A stretch of DNA of 64,000 bases from Nageia nagi (Eukaryota > Pinophyta), in NCBI GenBank assembly GCA_050084985.1, contig JBITNC010000001.1:107818001-107882000 (forward strand), written 5' to 3'. Shown here piece after piece: positions 33,305 to 44,588 of this stretch. Under the pieces are notes generated by a model. It had not been told where the DNA came from. It worked only from the letters and a program-made list of their open reading frames with translations, and ran no database searches. Position numbers and translations under genes: made by a program. Each line of letters starts with the position of its first letter. Within the stretch, counting starts at the first letter, position 1.

Positions 33305-34260
33305 GGATCATGGAAGGATGGCAAGGTGAAGGTACAAGGGATGAAATTCACCATATCTAATGAGTTTCTAAGTGAGGTCTCAAGGTTGAAAATTAAAAAA
33401 TCAATTTGATACAAAAGAAACACTTGCTCAAGAATGAGGTTAACTTATTCTACAAGTTAGAAGTTGTTTCAAGTAAGTTCTAGGTCTATTTCTCCATCAA
33501 TTTTCAAAGAGACTCCCTTCTAAATTCATGGGGTAGGGTAGTATTAGTCATCATGAAATTCATGATGTTGAATGAAATCTAGGATATTATATGTAACTTC
33601 CACATGGAATTATTGAATCATATCCAAGGATACTAATAGATGAACATTCCCTTCTTTCTTTTCAAGTTAATGGAAAAATTAACTTTGACCTTGAAGTAGG
33701 GGAAACTATTGCTTGCAAAGCATGTTCAACTCCTTACTCTATTACTTTCAACAAATGCAAGTGAACTAGGCCTCTTCCCTAACCACTTGGAATGTTGGGA
33801 GGCTAATTGCTTACTCTTCTTCTAACGAATCTGGCTTGGGTCCCAAGGATCAACATGCTTCGAAGAGGATCAAGAAAGAACTAGGTATTATTGATGTGTC
33901 TAAGGTTGTGAAAGATTTTGAGAAAGAGGAAGAACCAACTAAATAAGAGAAGGAACCCTCATATTCAATACATAAATAGAGGAGAGAACCTCAAGTAACA
34001 AGAAATGAGAGGATCATCGCTTGAAGACCACTTATGCAATAGTCTAGGAATCTACCCTAGAAAGTTCTCCTCATAAGTTGAAGTGAAAGGTGTGCGTATA
34101 ATTATTTTCTCTCAAACATAAATCCAAAAGATAAAAATAGGATTGCTATATTCGATGTTCTTTTTATTTTCCTTATAGTTTGGTAGAAAAGAAAAACAAA
34201 ACCAAAAATACAATACAAACAAATAAAAGCTAAAAGAAAATGGTTAATACTTGATCTCAA
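33305..34260 (+). pseudogene. Retroelement-associated coding scrap, family uncertain
   Basis: The plus strand reads with several stops as a degraded protein: KVQGMKFTISNEFLSEVSRL at its start and ASKRIKKELGIIDVSKVVKD, then FEKEEEPTK, near 33850-33940. The first block resembles a retrotransposon-associated plant ORF with F-x-[IV]-[ST]-x-E-x2-[SA]-E-V. It does not match Tat-2 gag, so it belongs to another element. The rest (33990-34260) shows nothing I can name. Confidence 0.35.
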
Positions 34261-36230
34261 ATGGCTCATTAAGAGCAAGAACTGAACAACAAAAACTATT
34301 TAGAAGAACAAATAAGTCACAAATCTAGTAGGAACACTTTGAGAAAAGAAACTCCTCAAGAAACAAATATAGCCTATATAAATCCTATTGATAATGACTT
34401 CAATATAGTTAGACAACATCTAACAAAACTAAGAATCCCTCATTCTTCTCACACCCACAACATTCCTTTAGATCTATATTATTTAGAGGAAGACACACAA
34501 CTAGTTGATGGTGTAGAAGAGATTGTATTAAGACATATACCCCCTTCACAAACTCATTTAGCTAATATTATACTTCAAATAGGTCCTTTTAGACCTAAGT
34601 ATGATCATATCACATGATATCTACTAGATGGATGTTTAGTTCAATCATATGTAAGAAGAGATTATTATACTCCTTCCACTATCTCTAGGTAAAAAGATTA
34701 ATTTCATGATTGAACCTTAATACACATAGCTACCCCTATGCTAGAATTGAGAGATCATTCTAGAGTTTATAATAACCCTTATTATATTTTAAAATCAAAT
34801 ACACGAACTCCTTTGTCAAGCCATAGAATACCTAGATAAGGGCATTAAGTAAGAGATAATCATGATCCAACAAGGTTTAGATTATAAGGAATACCTCCCT
34901 ACATGCATAGGAAAGAGAATCCACCCCAAAATAATATACAACACCAACCCTAATAATAAATATTTTTGTATAATTTAGTTGTACAACAATAAACTAAACC
35001 CATGGCATTTATTCAACAACCATGGTTGCAAGCACAACCCGTGCTCAATGTCCATCAAAATAGATTACCCAATAAGACAACCAATAAGCAAAACATTCAA
35101 ATACAATCTGAACCTGATCAAATGATGGGAAAATATTAAAAAAACAACCTAGAGAGCAATCTCTATGACCCCAAGGTCATGGAAAGTATAAATATCAAGA
35201 CCCTTACCTAGCTAAGAGAAAAGAAGCTTCACTTAAAAAATGACAAGATGAACTTCAAAGGTATCATTTACCTTTACTTAGAAAAAAGGGGCAATCACAT
35301 TATCATCCTAGATCATGACTACATCAACAACAAATGCAACAACAATTACCTCTATATCAACCCCTACCACCTTCTCCACCATATGATGGAGTTTACTATG
35401 ATGCCTAAACACCTTTTGAAAAAAGATATGGATGGTTCCCAAGGTATGAAGGAAAAGTGGATCATATAAATGATGAATATCCCACGTATCAAAATCAACC
35501 AGAAGAAAAGGATAATCTTCATAAAAGGTTGATGGAAATTGAAAAAGAGTTACATTTGCAAAATAAACAAAAGGTGTCATATGAAATAATTTGTATTGAA
35601 CCAATTCATCTAAGTGTTCTTAAAAAGGAAATTCCTTTCAAATTTGAAATTCTAAAAATTGAACCATTCAAGGGAAAGGAAGATCCTAAAGAACATCTTA
35701 TATGATTTAAGTATTCAAGTTATGTTATTGTTAATGATGATGCATTAATATTGCATATCTTTTTTATGACACTTGTTGTAAAAGTAATGGATTGGTACAA
35801 TAACTTAATGAAATATAGCATTCATTCATATGCACATTTGGAAAATTTATTCTTGTAACATTTTAGGATAAATATCAAAGATAAAACCTCCATTACTGAT
35901 CTTACAAGATTATAACAATTCCAAGATGAATCAGTTACTGATTTCATCTCGAGATGGAGGGTAATATTTAAAAGCATGCCCTACAGTCTACCTCAAGAAG
36001 AATTGGTAAAAATGTTTAGTCAAAGTTATTTAAGACCTATTTCTAGCACCTTATTAATTCAACAACATAAGGCCTTTGAAGAAGCCATCTCCCAAGCTAT
36101 CATAATTGAAAAGGTTAAAATCCAAGATGGTGAGATAAAAGGTAAGAAAAAAGAACCTTATGTTAAAAATAAAAATTAAATAGAACAAATAAGTAAACCA
36201 TCATCGGTTAATAAAGTTTTTGTCACCAAA
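34261..36230 (+). pseudogene. gag: Tat-2 gag
   Basis: Begins at ATG 34261. The N-terminal part (to 34617) aligns loosely with Tat-1 8700-9062. The middle coiled-coil region (34620-35450) is too degraded to read. From 35460 the core is clear: FKFEILKIEPFKGKEDPKEH, then MDWYNNL, HFRINIKDKTSITDLTRL, QFQDESVTDFISRWRV and PQEELVKMFSQSYLRPIS, matching Tat-1 7138-7836 residue by residue. Stops replace Trp and Gln codons in places. Confidence 0.82.
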
Positions 36231-36359
36231 TAAGTAGAACTAAATCCTCCATAAAATGAGAAAAAGGAATTTAGACCACCAAGAAACTTCACACCATTGT
36301 CAAAGTCTCTTTATGATATTCTAAAGAAACTCTATGATCATTAAGTAATTAGGTTACTA

Positions 36360-36695
36360 GATATAAGACCTGAATATCCTGATGCTAAAAATAGTAGATG
36401 GTATAATGAAAATGAATATTATCATTTCCATCACCAAAAGGGTCATGATACAAATAAGTGTAAAATTTTACAACATAAAATTCAAAATCTTATTAATAAA
36501 GGAAAATTGGAAGTCGATAATCCCCTAGCTATTCTTTATCAAAATTTGGGTATTTATCATAATTCTTTTCCTCAACATCAAGATAATAATATGTTATTTA
36601 ATCCCTTTGAGAATCAAATAATGCATAATTGGAATTATGATAACTCAATGTTTGTAGGAATGGTAAACATTACCATGAGAGCTCAAAGAGTATAA
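36360..36695 (+). pseudogene. gag: Tat-2 gag zinc-finger segment
   Basis: Contains YHFHHQKGHDTNKC where Tat-1 has CAYHRQKGHNTNRC, so the first zinc ligand is Tyr. QHKIQNLINKGKLEVDNP follows as in Tat-1. Metal binding is likely lost. Confidence 0.8.
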
Positions 36696-36989
36696 GGAAG
36701 GCAAAATAATATTCCAGATAATCAACTAGATGAGATTGTTGTGCAACCCAAAATACCTAGACCCCAACCTCTTAAATTTTTAGTGAAAGGAGCCTTACAT
36801 CAACAATTAAAGAATTCACAAGTGAAAATTTATCTATTTGAGTTACTACAATAATCTAAGAATCATAAAGATGTGATGAACCAATTATTATAGACAATTG
36901 AGTTGGACATAAATGATCCTGAAAGCTTTGTGTCTTTCGTAGGAAATATTAAAACAAGTCAAAAACCTACTATTTTTTTCTATGATAAT

Positions 36990-37424
36990 GAAGTTAAATA
37001 ATCAAATGCAACACATGATCAAGATCCTTCTTTACATATTATAGCTAAAATGGATAGAAAAACTTTTAAAAGAATATTAATCGATGAAGGTTCAATGATA
37101 AACATTATTTCAACAACTACATATAAGAATATGAATATTCCATTTTCACATATTTGCATGGCAAATTTGCAATTAAAAATGTTCAATGATGCTTTATGTT
37201 CAAAAATGGGATCCATTTCATTACCTATCATCATGGGGTCTAAAATAATGCAAATAGTATTGCAAGTAATCGAAGCAGACATAACTCAGTATAACATCCT
37301 TCTAAGAAGATCTTGGATTAGAGATATGCAATGCGTCCCATCAATGTATCATAATTATTTAAAGTATATTAATAAAGGTGTAGTACATTGTGTACCTAGA
37401 GATGAAAATCCATATTCATATTGA
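36990..37424 (+). pseudogene. pol: Tat-2 aspartic protease
   Basis: Active-site block RILIDEGSMINIIS keeps the catalytic Asp in the same D-E-G-S context as Tat-1. The end reads QYNILLRRSWIRDMQCVP: the Gly of the ILLG block has become Arg. Unlike Tat-1, the frame reads on past HCV (HCVPRDENPYSY), which shows that the Tat-1 frameshift at that spot is damage. Confidence 0.87.
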
Positions 37425-37639
37425 AATAGTGCACATTTATCAAAAGAAGTATCTTTACCATCTATTCATTATTTTACAACACCCATACTACCGAAAAAAC
37501 AATCAATTGCAAGAGTGAGTAATAATAATTCTTCTTTGAACTATTCAAAATAAGAAAGTGTTATCAATCAAGAATTATCCACTCAATAAAAATAAGTATT
37601 GATTCACCACCAAAAATAGAACCAACACCTCAAGAAAAA

Positions 37640-39240
37640 TGTACCTAGGAGGAAAGAGCATGAAAGTTGAATGCGTTGATGTTATTTTTAGTATTCCTTC
37701 TTATCAAGAAATAGGAAAACCAAAAGAGTCTACCCATGTAGTGGTGTAATTTATGCCATTAAAAAAAGTTCCTAATCAAACACTCTTTGTTTATATAGGT
37801 CCTATAGAACCACCTATCCTTCCTCTACCTCAACCCCATGAAGATATATTATGTAATACATTAGAATATTTATCACCTTATGTGAGATCATTTATCCAAA
37901 GATATTTAGATAGATTTCAATAGAAAGGATGAGGTTTAAGATGATATGAATGAAGGAATTAGATCTACATTAATCCTCAAGGTCCAAGACTATAGGAAAC
38001 TTAATCATTCAACATCTATAAGCTAATAACACCATTCACACAAGATAACACCAATATAAGTGGTTCCTCCCTCCTTGGGAGTACATCCACAACTAGATCT
38101 CAATTCTCAAACTATGCACCCTCTTACTACAATTCCTTTCTCTCCTACACAAACTAGTAGAGTAATCTTACTCAAAATCTTAGTTGATATTACAAGAGGA
38201 GAGGCCCTCTATTTATAGCATGAGAGCACCTCCCTAACCTCCCTTTAACCCAAGGGTAAGGTTAGGGTTACAATAAATATATTACCTAACTTTAACCTAC
38301 CAAATAACCACTTGGTAAGGTCAAAGTTTACATAATAAAGAATTCAATTAATCCCTTAAGGTATCTAAATATCCTTTAAGTGATTAATTGAATTTACAAG
38401 GAGTTTAGATATTCACAATATTTCATTACAAATTCTAACAATGAACAAGGACCTAGATATATAGCCAATATTTATTACCAATTACCCATTGACAAAATAG
38501 GATTAGGATATTAAAATAAGAATTGAAATAAATCTGGTTGTAAAATAGTTGAACTAGAACCAGAAAAGCTAGGCTATGAAAGGTCATGTGAAAAATATGA
38601 AGGGATAATTAGTTGAGATAATGTGGAACATGAAATATTATCTTTAGAAATATTATTTCCTAATGTTGTATCAAATAACAAGGTATAAATTATAGAAATA
38701 TTTGACAAAGTTTTGGAAAAAATATCTTTTGGCTGGTCTAAAAGTGATTAGTTCGAATCATCAAGTCTAGTAAGCTTAAGTAGTTATTTATCATAATTCT
38801 TGGTAGATGAAGATATTATAGACTTTACATTAATTTACAAACCTATAATAAAAGATTTCAAAGTTATATATATTATATTACAAACCTCTAACTAAACCAT
38901 AAACACCACCTTGGAAGATCAAAATTTAGGTGAAGATGAAGAATACAACATAAATGATAAAAATTGGATTCTGATACCAAATCAATTGGAAGAAGGATCT
39001 CACATGTTAATTGAAAAAACTATCAAGGTTGAATTAAGTGATGATCCTAACAATCCTAAGATTATTCAACTAGAAAAATCACTAACTGAAAATGAGAGAC
39101 AAGAATTTGTATCTATATTTAAAGAAAAGCAAAAAATATTTGCATAATCATACACTAATATGTTGAGATTGGATCCCAACTTTGTGGTACATAACTTGGA
39201 TATTAAAGAATATGCAAAACCAGTTAAATATAAATTATGT
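37640..39240 (+). pseudogene. pol: Tat-2 spacer with split G-patch-like motif and pre-RT linker
   Basis: Left of the solo LTR: YLSPYVRSFIQRYL and a G-x-GLR-x-YE block. Right of it: EQGPRYIANIYYQLP then KIGLGY, together the G-patch-like motif of Tat-1. Around 38911-39147 the pre-RT linker reads EGSHMLIEKTIKVELSDDP and KSLTENERQEF, close to Tat-1 4590-4740. The insertion splits a single codon stretch without other loss. Confidence 0.78.
37951..38440 (-). repeat. Copia solo LTR inserted in Tat-2
   Basis: 490 bp LTR of the Copia-A/C/E family: starts TGTTAGAATTTGTAATG (minus strand) at 38440 and ends at 37951 with TAATTCCTTCA. It is flanked by a perfect 5 bp duplication ATGAA (37946-37950 and 38441-38445). 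No internal sequence remains, so it arose by LTR-LTR recombination. The insertion falls inside the G-patch-like coding stretch of Tat-2 and so postdates it. Confidence 0.95.
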
Positions 39241-39835
39241 AATATGCATCCAAAAATAGCATTAATGATGAAAGAAAAGTTACAAAAAATTTTAGAAGCC
39301 AAGTTCATTAATCCCATTGATTATTTTGACTAGATTTCCAATATGGTACCAGTTAAATAGTCCAATGGAAATATTCACATATGTATAGACTTTAGAGACT
39401 TAAATAAAGCTTACCCTAAGGATGAATTTGGTTGACTTTACTATTGGACATGAAATGTTATCTCTTATGGATAGGTTTTCAAGGTATAACCAGATAAAAG
39501 TAGCATTATAAGATCAACATAAAATAGCATTCACAATGCCATGGGGAATGTTTTGTTATAAGGTAATGCCCTTTGGCTTAAAGAATGCAAGAGCTACTTA
39601 TCAAAGGGAAATGAAATATGTATTTCATGATTACATGTATGATATCATGGAAGATTTTTTAGACTATATATTAGCCCAATATAAAACTCAAGAGGATCAT
39701 CCAAAGGTACTCATCAAAATATTTGATAGACTACTGGAGCATAGTATTCAATTAAACCCAAGAAATGTGATTTTGGATCCACTTCAAAAAAATTATTCAA
39801 TTTTATCATCTCCAATATAGTAATTGAAGTATATC
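39241..39835 (+). pseudogene. pol: Tat-2 reverse transcriptase
   Basis: MHPKIALMMKEKLQKILEAK and NGNIHICIDFRDLNKAYPKD are clear; after a frameshift, TMPWGMFCYKVMPFGLKNAR and then EDFLDYILAQ. The Y-V-D-D box has become F-L-D-Y, so one catalytic Asp is lost. The first catalytic block lies in a frame-shifted stretch (LMDRFSRYNQIKVA type). The enzyme cannot be active. Confidence 0.88.
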
Positions 39836-39879
39836 ATAATAACATAAAAGTAATACTGAATATGCCTCCCCCTTAAAAT

Positions 39880-41150
39880 ATAAAACAATTGCAAAGTTTA
39901 CAAGGTAAACTGCAAGCTATAAGATTTTTTATCTCTCAGTTATTGGTAAAAGTAAACCTTTCAATAAACTATTAAAAAATGGGATCACATTTCATTAGGG
40001 CAATGAAAAATAAGAGGTGTTTGATGAAATAAAGCATTATCTTTCATCATCTCCAATTTTAGTTCCACTTAAGGAAGGGGAACCATTCTTGCTATATATG
40101 TATGCTATAGAATCAGCATTGGGAACTATGATTGCTTAAGAGAATGAAAACAATAAGGAGTAAGATATATACTACCTTATTCAAACCTTAGTTGGTTATG
40201 AAATTAGATACATATACCTAGAAAAATTATATTTAGCCATGGTTTTCACAACTAAGAAGTTGAGACATTATATGTTAAACCACACTACATACATAATTAC
40301 TAAAGTAGATCCTTTGAAATACATGATGAACAAAACCTACCAAAATGCAAGAACATATAAATGGACTATACATTTAACTGAATTTGACTTGCAATTCATA
40401 AGTAAAAAATTGATCAAATCTCAATTCATAGTTGATTACATTGTAGGAGCACCATTATATGATGATAAACCACTCATCATTGAATTACCAGATGAACATG
40501 TTTTCCAATTAGATGAGATAGAAGTTCTCATTGACCATGAAAAAGATTGGGATATGGTGATATATTTTGATGGATCAAGATGTGAAAAAAGTGAAGGTGT
40601 AGGTGTTGTATTTTTTACACCTCAAGGGAGTCCTATACCTTACTCCTTCAAACTTAATTTTCCATGCACAAATAACAATGTTGAGGATGAAGCTCTAATA
40701 TTAGCCATAAATACAACTGTGAAATTAAAACTAAAAGGGTTAAATTCATTAGTGATTCATTATTGATCATAAAATAGGTTAAATAATTTTTCAATGTAAA
40801 TAACCCTTGCTATAATAGTACAAAAAATTGGTGGATAATTTGCTATAATCATTTGAAAAAAATGATTTAGAAGCAGCACCAAGGTCAACCAATAGATTCG
40901 TTGATTTTATAGCTTCAATCAAATCTTTGATACTTGAAAAATATCATCAACAAACCATTCACATCTAGATCATTCAAATTACTCAATCCTCATTGGATAT
41001 AGATGGATAAGAACATGTGGTTCTTGATATTACAATGGAAGATAAGAATTTATGGCATATCCAACTAGTGAAATTCCTAAGAGATGGAATCATGCCTATT
41101 AATCTAACATAATAGGCTAGGAAATAATTTAAATTAAAATATTTTTATTT
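39880..41150 (+). pseudogene. pol: Tat-2 RNase H pair
   Basis: The degenerate first RNase H is broken by stops (39990-40260: LLYMYAIESALGTMIA, without the catalytic Asp). The archaeal-type one is open at 40239-40766: VIYFDGSRCEKSEGVGVVFF (Asp kept) and NNNVEDEALILA (Glu region altered by A-E-Y to V-E-D), then a frameshift before the third Asp and APRSTNRFVDFIASI-like sequence near 40880-40920. Same order as Tat-1. Confidence 0.85.
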
Positions 41151-41159
41151 TTGTATGCT

Positions 41160-42279
41160 AGGGTATGTAATATATCATAGAGGTTTTGATAGGATATTTT
41201 TTATATGCTTAGAATGGGTGGATTATGGAATATGCAGAGTGTATTTTAGTGGTCCCTCAATAATGAAATGACTAACGCATATGGGATAATAATGGCCCAC
41301 CATGGAGCATGATTACATGAAATATGTTAAAAAATGCATTAAATTCCAATAAAATTCCAATTTATTTAATCAATTATCACAATCATTACAACCCATGCAT
41401 TCATTATTGCAATTTTCAAGATGAACATTGGATCTGGTAGGCCAAATATCCCCTATTTCTTCAAGAAGTCATAAATTTATAATAACAACTATAGAATATT
41501 TTATGAAATGGGTTGAAGTTATTCCTATTATCTTGATAAAAGGATCAAAGATAAGAGAATTCATGACCATCATATCATTTATCATTTTGGAATTCCTGCT
41601 CAAACTATCACCAACAATGGAAAGAATTTCCAAAACAAATAAGTATTATCTTTATGCAAAGGATATCATATTGAATTAGTTTGTCATTGCCATATTACCC
41701 CAAGGGAATGGACAAGTTGAGGCTATAAACAAAACTATTCATATTATCCTAAATAAAAAAGTTGATAACTCTCATATAGATTGGCATGCAAGGATTCTAC
41801 ATGCTTTATGGGCCTATCGCACCAGTATTCAAACTCCTATTGGGGTAACCCCATTTTATTTAATATATGGGAAAGAAGCATTGTTACCCTTAGAGATAGA
41901 AATCCCATTCCTAGGAATTTCTTTACAAGATTATATCATAGATGAAGTAGCTTGTCAAATGAGACTAGACCAATTATTACCTTTACATGAGAGAAGAGTT
42001 AATGCATTAGAACACATGAGTACCTATCAAAGTCACATTAAATGAGATTTTGACAAAAGAGTTAAAATTCATGAATTAATAGAGACTTAGTACTAAAGGA
42101 AAACTAGCAAACTTTGTGAATGGAGAGGCAACTTCAAGATAAATTTGCTCCTAATTGGTTAGGATATTACATGGTTAAGAGAAAATTCAAGTCAAGAACA
42201 TATCACTTAGTTGACTTAGAAGGTAATGAAGAGCATGAACCAATAAATATCATGAATATTCATCCATTTTATAGTTAGA
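41160..42279 (+). pseudogene. pol: Tat-2 integrase
   Basis: MDLVGQISPISSRSHKFI and EYFMKWVEVIP (41428-41520) carry the first catalytic Asp; the second block reads ITNNGKNFQNK with Asp changed to Asn. After a frameshift the catalytic Glu block is intact (QGNGQVEAINKTIH, near 41705) and the C-terminus runs ILHALWAYRTSIQTP, GVTPFYLIYGKEALLP and finally EHEPINIMNIHPFYS at 42279. The next ORF begins 98 bp later. Confidence 0.87.
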
Positions 42280-42376
42280 ATTGCTTTTATTTTATTTATA
42301 TATATATTTTAAATATTTAGATAAAAAAAGAGTAAAAGTTTTATAATGAACTAATAAAGATGAATGAATTTAACAG

Positions 42377-43560
42377 ATGATAATTAAGAGAATCAAGAGT
42401 GTTCATGTGCCATTGGAAAGAAAAGGGATCAAACAAGGACCATGGTTTGAGAAGTCTAGATATTTGGGAGACAGAGCCATATCCAGACTCATAGAATTCA
42501 CTTTCAAAGGAGCACAAAATGTCCTTTGATTACCTGCTGACATACAAAGGGATCTAGCCTTGTGGTATTTTCTAAGTACATTTGATGGTTGGAAAATCTA
42601 TGTTAATGGAGAAAATATTAAAATTTATATAGATAGGGCCATTTATTTCCAAGGCTATTATCACTATTATGAGCAAGTATAGAAAATACATTTACTATGC
42701 TTGTATTGGCCTACTACAACACCTAAACTTATTCTTGATTGTACCTTTAATGATCAGGTTCTAGACATGGCATCTCAAGATTCACAAAGATTACATCCAA
42801 TCATGACTTGGATGAATCAACTCATAGGAGATTTGTGTCATTAAAAGTTAATATATGATTTTTCTCTTTTGTTTGTACCTATAACTAGGAAATCAAAAAG
42901 AGTTAAGAGAAATATTAATAAATAATTTTCTCAAATAAAGTCAAGATTCATATCCTCTTCATCTTCTGACCATCATGAAAAAGTAGTGATAACCAAAAGG
43001 TTAGAAATTCTTAAACAAGTACATGTTTAGTTTGATTATATTGGTCAAAATTTCATGGATAGATATAAAGGAGATGTTTATATGCAATTACTTTGAAAAA
43101 TTCTTTATGCACTTATGGCATATTTTCTTGACTTACCTAAAGAAGTGCAATTAGAAATAGCCATGAAATTATTTGAAAATCATAATTCAAATGCATGGGA
43201 AATAAAAATAAATGGTTTAAAAGTTGTAATTGAAGTAAATGAATAAGAGATGTGGATGGAACAAGAATCCAAAATGAGCTCATTACAATGGCTTTGTTTA
43301 TATTGGCCTTATAATAAACCCAAAATTGTGATAGATTATGTTGAAGATGTTCATATCAAATTTATGGGGTATCCTCTTATTCTCACTCTATTCATTTCTG
43401 ATCTAGTATCATCATACTTTACACCATACTTTCCAAAGGGTAAAATTGTATATAATTATAGTTCATTGTTTAGTAATAGTTGTTGTGCAAACAATCCCTT
43501 GATTATAAAAATGTGATTTGAATGAATCAATCAATGTCTATATGAGAGAAATAAAATCAA
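42377..43560 (+). pseudogene. Tat-2 extra ORF with two tandem unknown domains
   Basis: One frame from ATG 42377 to about 43560 with eight or nine stops. Domain copy 1: LPADIQ, FDGWKIYVNGENIKI, LCLYWPTTTPKLILDC, KLIYDFSLLF. Copy 2: LPKEVQ, SNAWEIKINGLKVVI, LCLYWPYNKPKIVIDY, GKIVYNYSSLF. The linker DRYKGDVYM matches NRYDKDIFM of Tat-1. Two stops near the end (43514, 43523) are TGA where Tat-1 has CGA and CGT for Arg. A stop precedes copy 1 at the same aligned place as in Tat-1 (TGA here, TAA there). Function unknown; see the Tat-1 entry. Confidence 0.75.
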
Positions 43561-43620
43561 AGATATTATACAAGTACATTATTTCAACATCATTGATAAT
43601 AAGAGTTTTTGTGTTTTTGT

Positions 43621-44565
43621 AGGGAGCCTCATTCCATACTTTCCATTATGGACTCCTCCATTACTACTAATCCCACTACCTCCCATTTTGCTACATCCTA
43701 CATATATACCTTCCTTTTTTATACTTCCTAAGGTACATAATGGAGCCTTAACTTCTTCTATGGAACTTAGGAGATTCATTAGGAAGTTTAGACCAAAACC
43801 TAAACCACTAATCCCACCACTTATTTTATATCCCATTCATTCTCACCCATCTATTCTAGGATAAGGTCCTATTCACCTTTGATTGCTACCTCCTTACTAT
43901 TATTTCTTGGATCATGGAAGTTGGGTTATTTGTATAAAATCTATTTATCAGCATCACTCAAGGGTTTTAAATCATCTTACATTGTAAAAACCATAAAAAT
44001 ATTATAAATATAAAATAACATAAAAATATTAAAAAAATGTAAAAAATAAATAAAAAATTTATGTCATGTACATATGTGTGTGTTGTATATATATTAATTG
44101 ATATTTGCATGCCTACTAATTATTTTCATGCAAATAAAAGCTTTATATAGGTTGTGTCTTTAAAACATCTCATGAAATTTTTGAAATTCGCATATGATGT
44201 TGTAGGTGGCTGATTGTATCCTAAACACAAGCATCATGAGTCATCCCCATTATGTGTCCAAACCCACCAATCAAGACGTGTTCTATCCATATCATATTCC
44301 ACCTACTCCTTGGGAATTATCTTCCCTTTACATCCCATGTTCACCATGTACATTCCCAAGTGACTATGTAGAGAGTCAATTCCAATCATTGGATATAGAT
44401 ACAGATCATTTTTCTGAGTTACCTGATGGTGTTCAACATAATATTATGTCCATGCTAGCATTGTCAAGTCTGCTAGATAGATACAATCATGCTTACAACA
44501 TTCCAAAATATTCCTTTTGGGTGGACCTCTATCTTGATCATAAACCATTCTGGGAACTTGCATGA
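43621..44565 (+). pseudogene. Tat-2 3' coding stretch: Pro-rich part and a third, partial domain
   Basis: 43622-43983 reads as a Pro/Leu-rich segment (PLWTPPLLLIPLPPILLHP, RKFRPKPKPLIPPL) with two stops. After an A/T-rich gap, 44206-44565 is open for 119 codons, with SHPHYVSKP, YPYHIPPTPWELSSLYIPC, and then FSELPDGVQHNIM and SFWVDLYLDHKPFW, which look like the start of a third copy of the LP-x3-Q domain, cut off at 44565. Acceptor-like TTTTTGTAG and GATGTTGTAG precede both pieces, but the nearest donor (GTAAAA at 43984) would not keep the frame, so splicing is unproven. Confidence 0.5.
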
Positions 44566-44588
44566 TTTGTAACATACCTAATGAAGAG

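Larger units (their letters stand above)
34261..44588 (+). mobile_element. Tat-2: second Tat-lineage element, degraded, no LTRs seen
   Basis: Same family as Tat-1 in opposite orientation, with gag, zinc finger, protease, G-patch-like segment, RT, RNase H pair, integrase and extra ORF in the same order. It has more stops and frameshifts than Tat-1. I find neither its 5' LTR before 34261 nor its 3' LTR; a solo LTR of another family occupies its right end. A copia solo LTR at 37951-38440 is inserted between protease and RT. Confidence 0.9.

Noticed and set aside
35308-35604. 98-codon minus-strand ORF
   Set aside because: Antisense to degraded Tat-2 gag; no conserved motif.
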